Shown here piece by piece: positions 1 through 7,776 of a stretch of DNA of 64,000 nucleotides. The stretch comes from JACCSI01 sp035575715 (GTDB lineage: Bacteria; Acidobacteriota; Vicinamibacteria; Vicinamibacterales; UBA2999). Numbering within the stretch: position 1 is the stretch's first letter; each line of letters opens with the position of its first letter. Under the pieces are notes generated by a model, which saw only the letters and a list, made by a program, of their open reading frames with translations, made no database searches and had not been told where the DNA came from. Both the position numbers and the translations under genes were made by a program. Location: positions 1 through 64,000 of the forward strand of contig DATLXN010000029.1 in NCBI GenBank assembly GCA_035575715.1. The letters run 5' to 3'.

Positions 1-62
1 GTCGTGACGCACGCCCTTGGTGATGAACACGCCCAAAGGATTTTACGCGGGGAGATATCCGC

Positions 63-109
63 TCGCGAGGCGCACCTAATGGAGCAGCGCGCCTCGCGAC
101 ACCTGCTCC
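63..109 (+). other. Two interlocked inverted repeats upstream of element genes
   Basis: An 11-bp perfect inverted repeat has arms at 63-73 and 89-99 (TCGCGAGGCGC and its complement). A second 7-bp repeat has arms at 81-87 (GGAGCAG) and 103-109 (CTGCTCC). The 5' arm of the second lies in the loop of the first, so in RNA the two stems would interlock or compete. The structure ends 19 bp before the first gene of the element, so it could be a leader attenuator, an operator or a transfer/replication site. The function is not known. Confidence 0.5.
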
Positions 110-128
110 ACATGAATCGAGGAATTCG

Positions 129-488
129 ATGGACACCACAACAGTAGCGTCGACCAGTGCCTATCGCTATGAGTTCTATGCCGCCGACGGTTCCCGCTGC
201 TGCGCCAGTGACCGACGCACCACCCCGACTTGTGGGATGTGCAAGGCGCGAACTGTCGATATCGCCCACCTGCCGACCCCCATTGCCCTACAGGAGAAGA
301 ACATCATGAAGAACGACACCGTTCCACTCGACTCAATCACCGACGTGTACGCGCACATCCGCGCCCTGCGTAGCGCGCCCCTTCCTCAAACGCCACCCCG
401 CGACGCGGCAAACGGAGTGCCGGAAGTGCCGGATCTTTTCGCACAGATTCGTGCTGCACACGGCGCGCTGCAAGGCGGTGTGCGATGA
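129..488 (+). CDS. Hypothetical protein of the integrated element
   Basis: This 119-residue protein has no family I recognise. The N-terminal third contains several cysteines (CC near residue 24, CGMC near 35-38). The C-terminal half has two similar short motifs, a VYAHIRA-like segment near residue 72 and LFAQIRAAHG near 103, which may be a degenerate internal repeat. The start at 129 is weakly supported. A second in-frame ATG at 306 has a good ribosome-binding site (AGGAG at 292-296) and would give a 60-residue protein containing both IRA motifs. The stop overlaps the next start (ATGA at 485-488), so the two are probably translationally coupled. Its position upstream of the recombinase marks it as mobile-element cargo. 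Confidence 0.55.
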   Translation: MDTTTVASTSAYRYEFYAADGSRCCASDRRTTPTCGMCKARTVDIAHLPTPIALQEKNIMKNDTVPLDSITDVYAHIRALRSAPLPQTPPRDAANGVPEVPDLFAQIRAAHGALQGGVR

Positions 489-1048
489 GTACCAGTCAAT
501 CCGCGGTCGTTTCTGTGGAGGGGCTGCAATGCACTGTGCAAACGGGGCAATGCACTGTGCAAACTGGCCGCCCGCGAAGCGTAAATGGAGCCGAAGCGCA
601 GGTCGCCCGCTGTGACGAACAGTTAGCGGTGCTGCATCGACGAATTGAAGTTTTCGCGGCTGCGCGTGAACCCCTTGAGGCGGAGAGAGTGGCGGTGCTG
701 GCCGAAGTGGCGGGGCGTCATCCCACTGGAACCGAGCGGCTGCGGCTTCGCGATCTGACCAACGCCATCGCGGATATCGACGACGGCATGCTTAAGGTGA
801 ACAGTCTGGGTGCGCTGTACACGGCTGCGGGTCTGCTTCATGTGCAACGCCAAGTGGGCGAGCTCCAGACGGAGCGCGACCAGTGGGCGGGAAAGATTGG
901 CATGGACCCAGACGAATTGGTCCCATGCCGATTGCGGCGCCTAGTCTCCCACTACTACAACGGTCGCCGCGTCAAGTTGGGGGAGGAGGTTGTCTTGACT
1001 CGCTCCCAGTTAGAAGCGTTCGCGGATCGATTCGAGGCGGTTGTCTAG
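485..1048 (+). CDS. Hypothetical coiled-coil protein of the integrated element
   Basis: This 187-residue protein matches no family I know. After an N-terminal tail carrying a seven-residue duplication (QCTVQTG twice, residues about 15-28), the body from about residue 35 to 135 is rich in A, E, L, R and Q with heptad-like spacing, suggesting a helical or coiled-coil bundle. The C-terminal 40 residues (CRLRRLVSHYYNGRRVKLGEE) are basic and aromatic and could contact nucleic acid. The gene starts inside the stop of the previous one and ends one base before the next, so the three small genes form a tight unit. The N-terminal duplication is also a DNA-level palindrome repeat (see 526-567), so the true start could lie further downstream. 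Confidence 0.55.
   Translation: MSTSQSAVVSVEGLQCTVQTGQCTVQTGRPRSVNGAEAQVARCDEQLAVLHRRIEVFAAAREPLEAERVAVLAEVAGRHPTGTERLRLRDLTNAIADIDDGMLKVNSLGALYTAAGLLHVQRQVGELQTERDQWAGKIGMDPDELVPCRLRRLVSHYYNGRRVKLGEEVVLTRSQLEAFADRFEAVV
526..567 (+). repeat. 21-bp tandem duplication containing a palindrome
   Basis: The 21-bp unit beginning GCAATGCACTGTGCAAAC occurs twice in direct tandem with one mismatch. Each copy contains the palindrome TGCACTGTGCA (530-540 and 551-561), so the two dyads are centred 21 bp apart, two helical turns on the same DNA face. It lies within the first 30 codons of the hypothetical gene at 485. It could be a coding duplication, or an operator later included in the open frame. Confidence 0.7.
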
Positions 1049-1267
1049 ATGGCTGTGAGCGTGGAGCTGTGGAAGTATCGCGGCTGCACAGGCAAGCAAA
1101 GACATCCTGCGAAGCGTCATGCACAAGCGCACGTTGATCGTCTTCGGGACAGCACTCGTGCGCATGATTCTCGCTTACACGTTTACAAGTGTCCGGCGTG
1201 TGGTGGATGGCACGTCGGGCACAGCGGGATGCGGGGACAACGGGCTGACGAAGCGAATTGGCGGTGA
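1049..1267 (+). CDS. Small zinc-ribbon-like protein of the integrated element
   Basis: This 72-residue basic protein starts immediately after the stop of the upstream gene (TAG then ATG), so it belongs to the same unit. The C-terminal half has YKCPACGGWHVGH, a CxxC followed by two histidines. That pattern is seen in small phage and mobile-element proteins that end with a Y-x-C-x-x-C-G-G-W-H motif. With the N-terminal cysteine near residue 13 it could bind zinc. The middle is rich in Arg, His and Lys. No enzyme function is suggested. Being small, basic and beside a recombinase, a DNA-binding or structural role in the element is possible but unproven. Confidence 0.65.
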   Translation: MAVSVELWKYRGCTGKQRHPAKRHAQAHVDRLRDSTRAHDSRLHVYKCPACGGWHVGHSGMRGQRADEANWR

Positions 1268-1388
1268 TTGGTAGTAGCGCTACCATCCATGCTAAAAATT
1301 TGGCTTGCCTTTTTGAGATCGCGAGCGAAAGATTGACGGTCCCGGCGCGAAACCAACCGCGGAGCAGCGCAAGGCAGAACTCGCCGCC

Positions 1389-1466
1389 ATGACACCGGCG
1401 GCGAGGGCTGCGTTCAAGTTTGAGGCAGCGCGTAAGGCCGGGTGCTGGAGCTCGAAGCCGCAGTAG
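1389..1466 (+). CDS. Possible very small ORF between element genes
   Basis: The 233-bp gap 1268-1500 contains one short frame ending at TAG 1464-1466. It reads as protein-like from about 1317 (a segment with AEQRKAELAAMTPAARAAFK) and has an ATG at 1389 giving 25 residues. No good ribosome-binding site precedes that ATG and the longer frame has no standard start, so this may be a remnant. The gap also holds a small hairpin just after the previous stop (TGGTAG with CTACCA, 1269-1288). Nothing else is evident. Confidence 0.25.
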   Translation: MTPAARAAFKFEAARKAGCWSSKPQ

Positions 1467-1500
1467 CGGGCGCCGAAACAACGAAAACGAGAGTGAAATC

Positions 1501-3300
1501 ATGATGGCAGCAATCTACGCGCGAAAGTCCACAGAGCAGGTGGGCGTTGCGGATGACCAGAAGTCGGTCGTTCGCCAAGTCGAGAATGCCAAGGCCTATG
1601 CCGCAAAACAGGGCTGGCAGGTTGCCGACAACTACGTCTACGTCGACGACGGGATCAGCGGCGCCGAGTTCAAGAAGCGCCCTGGCTTCCAGCGTCTGAT
1701 GGCGGCAGCGCTGACGCGCCGCCCACCCTTTGGCGTGCTGGTCGTGAGCGAGCAAAAATCTATAGGCCGGGAAGCCTCGGAGACCGGCTATGTCATCAAG
1801 CAGCTCGCGCAGGCAGGCGTTGAAATTTACGAATACATGCGTGGTCGGTCGCTGACGCCAAAGAACTGGCTAGATAAAGCGATGTCGGCCGTGCAGTCGG
1901 CGGCGGACGAGGCGCACCGCGAGCAGTCCAGCGACCGTGTGCATGAAGCTCATGCCCGATTGGCCAAGGCGGGCCACGTGGTCGGTGGACGCGTGTTTGG
2001 ATACACGAATCAGGACGTGTTCAATGGCACCGACGCACACGGCCGACCGCTGCGCTCCCACGTCGAGCGGGTGATCAATCCGGTCGAGGCCGCTGTGGTC
2101 CGACGCATCTTTGAGCTGTATGACGGTGGCGAGGGATTGAAGCGCATCGCCAAAATTCTGACCACCGAACAAGCCCCATCCCCCAAACCATTCCAGCGCA
2201 AGGATGGTCTGAGTGATGTCGCCGGATGGTCGCCGTCGACGGTTCGCGCGGTTCTCGGGCGCGAGATTTACCACGGGGTCATCGTGTGGAACAAGTCGCG
2301 CAAGCGCGACAACTGGGGGCAGCAGGACCAGCGAGACCGTCCCGAGTCCGAGTGGATTCGTACCCCGGCCGAGCATTTGCGCATCATCGATGACGTGGTC
2401 TACCGCCGCGTCGTGTCTCGGCGCAAAGAGACGGAGGGGCGCGCGGTTCGGTTTGCTAGCGGCCGCCTCTCGGGTCGACCGCCGAAAACGCCGACCCAAA
2501 ATCTGCTCGCGGGCTTGGCGACGTGCGCGTTGTGCGGCGGCGGAATCATCGTCGAGGCCAGTTCTCGAAAGCGCGGCCGCGTGAACGAATACCTATGCAG
2601 CCGACATCGCAGCAATGGCAGCTGCGCCAACGCCTTACGTGTTCCCGTGGCGGACGTCAACGAAGCCGTACTCCAGGCGATAGAGGAACACGCATTGACG
2701 CCGGAGGCCATCGAGCAGGTGATTCATCTGAGCGAACGGAAGGACCTGGCCGACGAGCAAGGCAAGCTGTCGAAGGAGCTCAGGGACATCGAGAGGCGGA
2801 TCGGTCGGCTGGTCGACGCTATTGCCACGGGCAGCGACGCGCCGTCGCTCATATCCAAGCTGCGCGAATTGGAAGCGCGCAAGGCGGCAATACATATCGA
2901 ACAGGCCAGCCTGCACCCGGTCCCGCGTCTTGCTCCCGCTGTCATCGAAGACCGGCTAGCGGAGTGGCGTCGGTTGCTGCGGCAATCGACTACGCAAGGG
3001 CGGACGGTCCTCCAGCGTGTGCTCGACGGTCGGATCGTGCTCACGCCGTTCAACAACGAGCTGCGCGGCGAGGGCTACGACTTCGCGGCGCCGACGCGGT
3101 TTGACAAGTTGTTCGAGGGCGTGGCGGTTCGCGTTCCGGCGGCGCTGAAAGGTCTTGCAGGACCGCACTACGGCTGCAGTGACATCGCGCGTGATGACAC
3201 GTTTGAGGGTGACTACGGAAGGTTGCTAAACCAGGCGAGCCACAATCGCGGGAAAAGGGTGGCGTCCCCAGAGGGATTCGAACCCTCGTTACCGGCGTGA
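1501..3300 (+). CDS. Large serine recombinase (integrase of the element)
   Basis: This 599-residue protein has the domain order of large serine integrases. The resolvase catalytic domain (about 1-140) starts AAIYARKSTEQ with the nucleophile Ser10. A recombinase domain (about 165-280) contains GHVVGGRVFGY. A zinc ribbon follows with CALC near 342 and a second Cys pair near 367-375, then a coiled coil (about 410-450) and a basic tail. An upstream in-frame ATG at 1420 exists, but the catalytic domain begins at MMAAIYARKS, so 1501 is preferred. The stop falls inside the anticodon loop of the opposite-strand tRNA-Glu, so the last 13 codons (VASPEGFEPSLPA) are tRNA sequence read in antisense. This places the enzyme at the element's end and makes the tRNA the likely attachment site. 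Confidence 0.92.
   Translation: MMAAIYARKSTEQVGVADDQKSVVRQVENAKAYAAKQGWQVADNYVYVDDGISGAEFKKRPGFQRLMAAALTRRPPFGVLVVSEQKSIGREASETGYVIKQLAQAGVEIYEYMRGRSLTPKNWLDKAMSAVQSAADEAHREQSSDRVHEAHARLAKAGHVVGGRVFGYTNQDVFNGTDAHGRPLRSHVERVINPVEAAVVRRIFELYDGGEGLKRIAKILTTEQAPSPKPFQRKDGLSDVAGWSPSTVRAVLGREIYHGVIVWNKSRKRDNWGQQDQRDRPESEWIRTPAEHLRIIDDVVYRRVVSRRKETEGRAVRFASGRLSGRPPKTPTQNLLAGLATCALCGGGIIVEASSRKRGRVNEYLCSRHRSNGSCANALRVPVADVNEAVLQAIEEHALTPEAIEQVIHLSERKDLADEQGKLSKELRDIERRIGRLVDAIATGSDAPSLISKLRELEARKAAIHIEQASLHPVPRLAPAVIEDRLAEWRRLLRQSTTQGRTVLQRVLDGRIVLTPFNNELRGEGYDFAAPTRFDKLFEGVAVRVPAALKGLAGPHYGCSDIARDDTFEGDYGRLLNQASHNRGKRVASPEGFEPSLPA
3260..3300. other. Presumed attachment-site region of the element in the tRNA-Glu 3' half
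   Basis: The recombinase reading frame crosses from element DNA into the tRNA 3' half and stops in the anticodon loop. The tRNA is intact, as expected if the element carries a copy of the 3' half and restores the gene on integration. The core must lie in or beside this overlap. The other junction would be left of this window, so the exact core cannot be read. Confidence 0.5.
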
Positions 3301-3335
3301 AAGGCCGGCGTCCTAGGCCTCTGGACGATGGGGAC
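3260..3335 (-). tRNA. tRNA-Glu (anticodon TTC)
   Basis: The minus strand folds as a complete cloverleaf. The acceptor stem GTCCCCA pairs with TGGGGAC (complements of 3329-3335 and 3264-3270). The anticodon stem is CCGGC/GCCGG with loop CTTTCAC, giving TTC for glutamate. The T arm contains GGTTCGAATCC. The 3' CCA is encoded (3260-3262). The recombinase gene converges on its 3' end and overlaps it by 41 bp. Confidence 0.96.
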
Positions 3336-3447
3336 GTCGAGAGAACATTGAACTATAACATGGCACTATCGCCGGGCCGTCAGCCAGTCGCCCCCGGCAT
3401 CGCATGCAGAGCCGGCAGAAAATTTAACGCACACGGAAGCTGGTGCT

Positions 3448-3482
3448 GACGACCGACGACCGACGACCGACGACCGATCACC
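3448..3482 (+). repeat. Heptanucleotide tandem array, five units
   Basis: Four perfect copies of GACGACC are followed by one variant GATCACC, in strict 7-bp register. The array lies 9 bp past the stop of the leftward phosphatase-like gene. The reverse complement of the unit (GGTCGTC) is the unit of the array at 31156-31260, so the two belong to one family. Confidence 0.9.
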
Positions 3483-3490
3483 GACCGCGC

Positions 3491-5041
3491 TCAGCGCGGA
3501 TCGCCGACGCGCACCGAGGAGGGGATGTCCAGCAGGTTCAGGCAGAGCGGCGCAATATCGACCGACCGAAACTGCTCCGGCAGTGTCAATTTTTCGGGAC
3601 CTGCAATGAGCAATAGCGATAGCGACTCGAGCGCATGCAATCCACCATGCGAGGCGCCGCCGACATGCGCTTCGCCACCGGGTACCTCGAATTCGCAGCC
3701 GGGACGGGCCGTCACCCACAAGCGCGCCGCATTCTTCGCGTCGAGCGCGCCGGCCAATCGTTCGAACGCATTCGGATAGTCGCACCATCGCAGCTGGCCG
3801 TCCTCGACCACGCCGTTCAGCACGACGAGATCCCCGCGCCAACTCCAGGTGCGGCCGTAGGCGTCTTCGGCGTGCGCGTCGCCACCCTGGCTGCCGCGCC
3901 AGAACGCCAGTCGTCCGCGCTGTGATTCCACGACGAAGCGATTGCCGCCGCCGCTGGTTTCACCCTCGCACCACATCGCATGGTCGACACGTGGATCGGC
4001 GACACACAACCGGACCATCCGTTCGAGCCTGGGATCGGCATCGTCACGCAGGTAGACCTGCGTCGCGCGCATGTTGGGGCAGATCATGATCTCGTCGCCC
4101 CGTCCCCAGGGTTTCCCCAACTTGGCTTGTTGAAACTCGGCGAGGACATCATGCAGGCGAATCACCGCGCGATCGCGGTCGTCGAGGATCTCGCAATGCC
4201 CATGGTCGGACGTGATGATCACGCAGGTCTCTTTGAGGAAGGTCTCGAGCCCGCCGGCTGCATCGAACATTTTGCCTAACGCCGCATCGATGCGTTCGAT
4301 CACCGGCAGGGCCGCGGTTGGCCCGATGTCATGACTGCGATAGTCGTTATCGGCGAAATAGGCGACTGAAAAGTCAGCGAAGGCGCCGTCTTCCGCCACC
4401 TCTAAGAGCAGTTTTCCCGTTGACGCGTCGTCCATTCCGAACCGGTGCAGGACACCACCTTTGTCCACCAGCCGTTTACCGCGCATGGTCCGCGTCGCGA
4501 CAAAGTCGCCGAGGCAGAGCACCGACGGCCCCTTGATCGTTTCGGTGAGCGGAACGCCCGGCAGTAACGCCAGCAGTTTGGGAATGTGGACCTTGTGTTC
4601 GACCGCACCTTTGAAAATCAGATAGTTCAGACACATGGCGGTCTGACCCGCGCGCTCGACCTTTTCGAACAAGGTCGGGGCCGTCATTCTGCTGCCGTTG
4701 AGCCCGACCAGGAAGTCGGTCAGAAAGGCGCGAAACCCTTCGCGCACCATGACCCAGAAGTCGTCGCCAAAATAGGCCACGTTCTGATGGTCGTCGTCGT
4801 ACCACGACGCGCCAATGATGCCGCTTTCCGCGGGATAGCAGCCGGTGATGATCGTCGTCGTCGCCGCTGGCGTGATCGACGGGAACATGGTGATCGACTG
4901 GTGCAGCTGACCAGCGTTCATCAACCGCTGCATAGTCGGGAGCCGCCCGGTCTGGATCGCCGGCGAGACGACGCGCGGCGTGGCCGCGTCGATCACGATG
5001 AGCAGAACCTTCACCCGACAACAATACGATAGTTCGCCCAC
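3491..5041 (-). CDS. Alkaline-phosphatase-superfamily phosphodiesterase/nucleotide pyrophosphatase
   Basis: This 516-residue hydrolase looks like a type I phosphodiesterase. It shows metal ligand Asp18 (LIVIDAATP), the probable nucleophile Thr57 in FPSITPAATTTIITG, a second metal cluster in IITSDHGH (about residue 280) and a late His in ASHGGLHALE, matching the superfamily's two-zinc site. The substrate is not evident. There is no clear signal peptide, so it is probably cytoplasmic. The start is GTG at 5041; a second GTG at 5014 (VKVLLIVIDA) is equally close to the domain. The gene is divergent from the secreted protein gene at 5077, with about 35 bp between them. Confidence 0.82.
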   Translation of the reverse strand: MGELSYCCRVKVLLIVIDAATPRVVSPAIQTGRLPTMQRLMNAGQLHQSITMFPSITPAATTTIITGCYPAESGIIGASWYDDDHQNVAYFGDDFWVMVREGFRAFLTDFLVGLNGSRMTAPTLFEKVERAGQTAMCLNYLIFKGAVEHKVHIPKLLALLPGVPLTETIKGPSVLCLGDFVATRTMRGKRLVDKGGVLHRFGMDDASTGKLLLEVAEDGAFADFSVAYFADNDYRSHDIGPTAALPVIERIDAALGKMFDAAGGLETFLKETCVIITSDHGHCEILDDRDRAVIRLHDVLAEFQQAKLGKPWGRGDEIMICPNMRATQVYLRDDADPRLERMVRLCVADPRVDHAMWCEGETSGGGNRFVVESQRGRLAFWRGSQGGDAHAEDAYGRTWSWRGDLVVLNGVVEDGQLRWCDYPNAFERLAGALDAKNAARLWVTARPGCEFEVPGGEAHVGGASHGGLHALESLSLLLIAGPEKLTLPEQFRSVDIAPLCLNLLDIPSSVRVGDPR

Positions 5042-5076
5042 GTATACTCACCCAGGACACTAATGCGGGAGGGCTT

Positions 5077-5535
5077 ATGAGTGCGAGTCTACGAATGCTG
5101 TTGTTACTTGGCTGCGTGTTGGTCACTGCCTCACAGGCCACCGGCGCAGTACGGCTGCGGCAGTTACCGCCGGCGACGGACGCAGCGGCGTTTGTCGCCT
5201 ATTACTGGAAAGCCAAGCCAGGCCGGGCGCAGGAATACAACGACTACATTCGCACGGTCGCCGAGCGGATCGATGAGTCCGCTCGCGTCGCCGGTGTCTT
5301 CGAGGAAGTGCGTACCGTGCTGCCCGTCACCGCGCCCGACGCCGGCCCGTCGGAGTGGACGCACCTTCGCATCTTTCGACTCAAGAACTTGGCGGCCGTG
5401 GACGGCCTGAGCGCCGGCCTTGATGCGGCGACGCTGCGCGTCGTGCCCGACGAGGCGCAACGTAAGGCGAACAGCGAGCGGTCCGCGCCGCTCCGCGAAC
5501 TGGTCCGGCGCGAGGTCTGGACTGAACTTCGGTAA
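5077..5535 (+). CDS. Secreted hypothetical protein upstream of an ABC transporter
   Basis: This 152-residue protein has a signal peptide (MSASLRMLLLLGCVLVTAS) with likely cleavage after QATGA. The mature part (YYWKAKPGRAQEYNDYIRTVAERIDE, then WTHLRIFRLKN) has the periodicity of a dimeric alpha/beta-barrel protein, but I do not recognise the family. A GGAGG ribosome site precedes the ATG. The stop lies 1 bp before the probable TTG start of the transporter fusion, so the two are co-transcribed, perhaps in a stress or nutrient-uptake unit. Confidence 0.72.
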   Translation: MSASLRMLLLLGCVLVTASQATGAVRLRQLPPATDAAAFVAYYWKAKPGRAQEYNDYIRTVAERIDESARVAGVFEEVRTVLPVTAPDAGPSEWTHLRIFRLKNLAAVDGLSAGLDAATLRVVPDEAQRKANSERSAPLRELVRREVWTELR

Positions 5536-5536
5536 G

Positions 5537-6994
5537 TTGCTCGCCTGCGCCCTCCTTGTGGCCAGTGTCGGCGTGCACGCGCAGTCGCCGCTCCGGTGGG
5601 GCGGCGATGCCGAAGGCGGGGCGCCGTTTGTCGAAGCCGATCCGCGCGATCCCAACCGGCTGGTCGGATTCGATGTCGAAATTGCCGAGCTAATCGCCCG
5701 CGACCTCGGTCGCACGCCGCAGTTTGTGCAGGTCGCGTTTGCCTCGCTCGACCAGTCCGCGGCGCGCGGCGATTTTGACATCGGTCTGAGTGGTATCGAA
5801 GACACGGCGGGGCGTCGATCCGCGGTCGCAGCCAGCATACCGTACTACCGCTTTCAGGAAATGCTGACGGTTCGAGAGAGCGACCGCAGCCGCTTTCGTA
5901 CGCTCGCCGATCTGCGCGGCCGCCGCGTAGCCACGCTGGGCGGCACCATCGCCTACGAGTTGCTGCTGGCGGCAGAACGTGACCACGGCCTCATCGCGGT
6001 GTCGTATGACGACGATGTGCATCCCTACACCGATACCGTGATTGGTCGGGTCGATGCGGTGCTGCTCGATAACGTGCTGGCCGATCGCGCGCTGACCCGC
6101 AATACCGGCCTTCACACCCAACCCGATCCGGTTGCGACCGGCCACTACATCGTGATCACCGCCCCACAAAACGCGGCGTTGCGTGACCAAGTCGACCACG
6201 TGCTTCGCGCTGCCATGCGCGACGGGCGGCTCGAGGCGATCTTCAGGAAGTGGGCGGTGTGGACCGATGAGCAGCGTGCGTTGTATGACGAAGTCCTCAA
6301 TGCGGCGTCGTCGGAACAGACGCTGGCGCCCGGTGCGGACCGGCCGTCGGTCATTGATGCAACGAGGCGGTATCTCCCGGCGCTGTTCCGTGCTGCTGCG
6401 ATCACGCTGGCGTTGTCCTGTCTGGCGATGGCGCTCGCGGTCGCGCTCGGGGCGTCGATCGCGATCGGACGTGTCTATGGCAACTCGCTCCTGCGCAATC
6501 TGCTGACCGTCTACGTCGAGGTCATGCGTGGCACGCCAGTCCTCCTGCAGCTGTTTGTCATTTACTACGGGCTGTCTGGTGTTGTCCGATTACCCGCGTT
6601 TCTGGCGGCACTGATCGGGCTGGGCTTGAACTACGCCGCCTATGAGAGCGAGATCTACCGCAGCGCCCTCGAAGCGGTGCCGCGTGGGCAACTCGAGGCG
6701 GCGCGCATTCTCGGCTTTTCCGAGCAACAGATTCTGCGGCTGGTGCGGGGCCCGCAGGCATTCCGCTTGGCGTTGGCGCCAATGACCAACGATTTCGTGG
6801 CGCTGCTCAAGGACTCGTCGCTCGTCTCGGTCATTACGGTGGTCGAGCTCACCAAGCAGACCCAGATATTCGCGACCAATATTGGCAGTTGGGTGATCCC
6901 TGGACTGCTGTGCGCGGGTTTGTACCTGGCCATGTCCCTGCCGCTGGCGCGGTTGGCGCGCCGCCTGGAGGAGCGATGGAAGGCGGCCTCCTGA
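5537..6994 (+). CDS. Polar amino-acid ABC transporter: binding protein fused to permease
   Basis: A single polypeptide joins a family-3 solute-binding domain (from RWGGDAEGGAPF to about residue 250; GFDVEIAELIARDLGR is typical) to a HisM/GlnP-like permease domain (from RYLPALFRAAAITLALSC on), with the EAA loop at ALEAVPRGQLEAARILGFS. The predicted substrate is a polar amino acid. The binding domain would sit in the periplasm, tethered to the membrane part. Longer in-frame starts (5420, 5423) would overlap the previous gene by over 110 bp and encode an arginine-rich shadow. TTG at 5537 or CTG at 5522 (with GAGG upstream) begin at a sensible signal peptide (NFGKLLACALLVASVGVHA). The start is therefore uncertain. 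The ATPase follows at once. Confidence 0.88.
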   Translation: MLACALLVASVGVHAQSPLRWGGDAEGGAPFVEADPRDPNRLVGFDVEIAELIARDLGRTPQFVQVAFASLDQSAARGDFDIGLSGIEDTAGRRSAVAASIPYYRFQEMLTVRESDRSRFRTLADLRGRRVATLGGTIAYELLLAAERDHGLIAVSYDDDVHPYTDTVIGRVDAVLLDNVLADRALTRNTGLHTQPDPVATGHYIVITAPQNAALRDQVDHVLRAAMRDGRLEAIFRKWAVWTDEQRALYDEVLNAASSEQTLAPGADRPSVIDATRRYLPALFRAAAITLALSCLAMALAVALGASIAIGRVYGNSLLRNLLTVYVEVMRGTPVLLQLFVIYYGLSGVVRLPAFLAALIGLGLNYAAYESEIYRSALEAVPRGQLEAARILGFSEQQILRLVRGPQAFRLALAPMTNDFVALLKDSSLVSVITVVELTKQTQIFATNIGSWVIPGLLCAGLYLAMSLPLARLARRLEERWKAAS

Positions 6995-7725
6995 TGCCGC
7001 TGCTTCAAGTACGAGGCCTGCAGTTGGCTCGCGGCGCCCGCACCATTCTCGCGGGTGTTGACCTTGCCGTGTCACGTGGCGAGATCGTCGCGCTGATGGG
7101 ACTCTCTGGCTCGGGCAAAACGACGATTCTTCGCTCGATCGCCGCGCTGGAACGATTCGATGCCGGAGAGATTGCGGTCGACGATGTGACCCTGCGAGCG
7201 AAGACGGATCCGCGCGCATCCCGGCGTGCCTTGCATCAGAAGGTCGGCATGGTCTTCCAGTTTCATTATCTGTTCGAGCATCTCTCGGCGCTCGATAACG
7301 TCTGCCTTGCTCCAGTCCACGTGCAGCAGCAGACGCGAGCCGCGGCCGAGGCGCGTGCGCAATCGTTGCTCGCGCATCTGGGTGTTGGCCATCGCAGCAC
7401 GGCGTTTCCGCGCGAGCTGTCAGGCGGCGAAGCGCAGCGCGTGGCAATCGCCCGTGCACTCGCGGTCGATCCGCCGTTGCTGTTGCTCGATGAGCCCACC
7501 GCCTCGCTCGATCCGGCACGCTGTCAGGAACTCGGTGAGACACTGCGCACGCTCGCTGCGGAAGGGCGGACGCTGACGATGACCTCGCACGACGATGAGT
7601 TCGTGGCGGCATACGCCACGCGGGTGGTGATTCTTGCTGAAGGCCGCGTGGTCGAAGCGGGAAAGCCGACCGATGTCTTGCGCAATCCGCAACACGCAGC
7701 GACTCGGGCTTTGCTAACGCGGTGA
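6976..7725 (+). CDS. Amino-acid ABC transporter ATP-binding protein
   Basis: This 249-residue ATPase has every expected motif: Walker A GLSGSGKTT (about residue 40), signature LSGGEAQRVAIARAL, Walker B LLLLDEPTASLD and H-loop TSHDD. It should energise the permease fusion encoded just upstream. ATG 6976 is chosen because GGAGGAG sits 3 bp upstream; this overlaps the permease by 19 bp. ATG 6994 (TGATG overlap) is the alternative. A GC-rich hairpin follows the stop (about 7732-7755) before the next ribosome-binding site. Confidence 0.93.
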   Translation: MEGGLLMPLLQVRGLQLARGARTILAGVDLAVSRGEIVALMGLSGSGKTTILRSIAALERFDAGEIAVDDVTLRAKTDPRASRRALHQKVGMVFQFHYLFEHLSALDNVCLAPVHVQQQTRAAAEARAQSLLAHLGVGHRSTAFPRELSGGEAQRVAIARALAVDPPLLLLDEPTASLDPARCQELGETLRTLAAEGRTLTMTSHDDEFVAAYATRVVILAEGRVVEAGKPTDVLRNPQHAATRALLTR

Positions 7726-7776
7726 TGTCGGGGCCAGCCGGACCGGCCCCCACGGGGCCGGCGCGAAGGAGGAACG

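Noticed and set aside
1268..1500. Large N-terminal extension of the recombinase from ATG 1420
   Set aside because: The catalytic domain starts at MMAAIYARKS; the extra residues are basic and unlike any integrase N terminus.
3260..3300. SPEGFEPSLPA tail of the recombinase as a conserved protein motif
   Set aside because: It is the antisense translation of the tRNA T arm (GGTTCGAATCC), a known source of such tails.
5420..5536. Extended N terminus of the transporter fusion
   Set aside because: It overlaps the upstream gene by 116 bp, is arginine-rich, and has no signal peptide until NFGKLLACALL.
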